A stretch of DNA of 5,620 nucleotides from an uncultured Clostridia bacterium (GTDB lineage: Bacteria > Bacillota > Clostridia > Oscillospirales > Ruminococcaceae): assembly GCA_946535685.1 (NCBI GenBank), contig CAMNDR010000077.1, forward strand, positions 1-5,620, read 5' to 3'. The notes beneath the pieces are model-generated. The model did no database searches, was not told the origin of the DNA, and saw nothing but the letters and a program-made list of their open reading frames with translations. Below are positions 5,473 to 5,620 of this stretch, one piece after another (the first letter of the stretch is position 1; every line of letters begins with the position of its first letter). Position numbers and translations under genes: made by a program.

Positions 5473-5620
5473 ATGCTGCAGATTGATCTGAGTGGAAAGA
5501 TCGCCCTTGTGACCGGTGCATCCGGTGAACTGGGGCGGGTGATCGCACGGACACTTGCGGAATGCGGGGCTGATGTGGCAGTGCATTACTGCGGGAGCCG
5601 TGAAAAGGCGGAACAGACAG
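5473..5620 (+). CDS. Short-chain dehydrogenase/reductase (SDR), N-terminal part, cut by the window end
   Basis: 49 complete codons are visible. The product begins with [10 protein letters not shown], then the glycine-rich nucleotide-binding turn TGASGELGR (14-22), a helix [13 protein letters not shown] and a second strand VAVHY (35-39) followed by SREKAEQ. This is the first beta-alpha-beta unit of a Rossmann fold, overall most like FabG-type NADP(H)-dependent reductases. The glycine motif reads TGxxGxLG rather than the classical TGxxxGIG, which places it in a variant subgroup. The catalytic Ser-Tyr-Lys region is beyond the window, so the substrate cannot be inferred. A consensus promoter and ribosome binding site precede it, suggesting it is the first gene of a well-expressed unit, divergent from ireB. 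Confidence 0.88.
   Translation, partial: MLQIDLSGKIALVTGASGELGRVIARTLAECGADVAVHYCGSREKAEQT

Noticed and set aside
5466..5486. Six-codon open frame ahead of and overlapping the reductase start, possible leader peptide
   Set aside because: Its ATG is only 1 nt from the Shine-Dalgarno sequence, too close for efficient initiation, and its content does not suggest an attenuation peptide.
5279..5554. Open frame on the - strand across the intergenic region and into the reductase gene
   Set aside because: It overlaps the strong divergent promoters and the reductase start, and encodes a His/Cys/Ser-rich product without a recognisable motif.

Overview
This is an ordinary core-genome segment, probably from a moderately GC-rich Clostridia-type Firmicute; the protein styles suggest the Ruminococcaceae/Oscillospiraceae, but that placement is inference. 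Supporting signs are a TrmK-Nif3 gene pair, a full-length RqcH (NFACT) protein, an IreB phosphoprotein, strong AAGGAGG-type ribosome binding sites and textbook sigma-A promoters with 17-nt spacers.

Layout. Positions 1-57 hold the last codons of a gene with a C-terminal CxxC motif. A hairpin (70-96) and a small CxxC redox-type protein of the hybrid-cluster-associated family (DUF1858/TIGR03980-like, 123-323) follow. A GC-rich hairpin with terminator character (329-355) separates this from a tight five-gene run on the + strand: trmK (377-1045), nif3 (1042-1812), an RlmA-type rRNA methyltransferase (1805-2662), rqcH (2652-4400) and a 3-methyladenine DNA glycosylase (4397-4918). Every junction in the run overlaps, by 4, 8, 11 and 4 bp, so the genes are almost certainly co-transcribed and translationally coupled. 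On the - strand, ireB (4973-5218) converges on the glycosylase gene and has its own promoter and a strong terminator. At the right edge a short-chain dehydrogenase/reductase begins (5473 to past the window end) behind a consensus sigma-A promoter and diverges from ireB.

How the genes relate. Three members of the run act on RNA or the ribosome: TrmK methylates tRNA A22, RlmA methylates a guanine in 23S rRNA, and RqcH adds C-terminal tails to nascent chains stalled on 50S subunits. Nif3 is a metal-binding protein of uncertain function that commonly accompanies trmK. The glycosylase removes alkylated bases from DNA. A loose 'nucleic-acid methylation and translation quality' theme can be read into this, but these are conserved housekeeping genes and I see no sign of a new system. 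No mobile element, CRISPR array, tRNA or rRNA gene is visible. The points most worth checking are the hairpin just ahead of the operon, the dyad overlapping the -35 box of the reductase promoter, the stand-alone location of ireB, and the variant glycine motif of the reductase.
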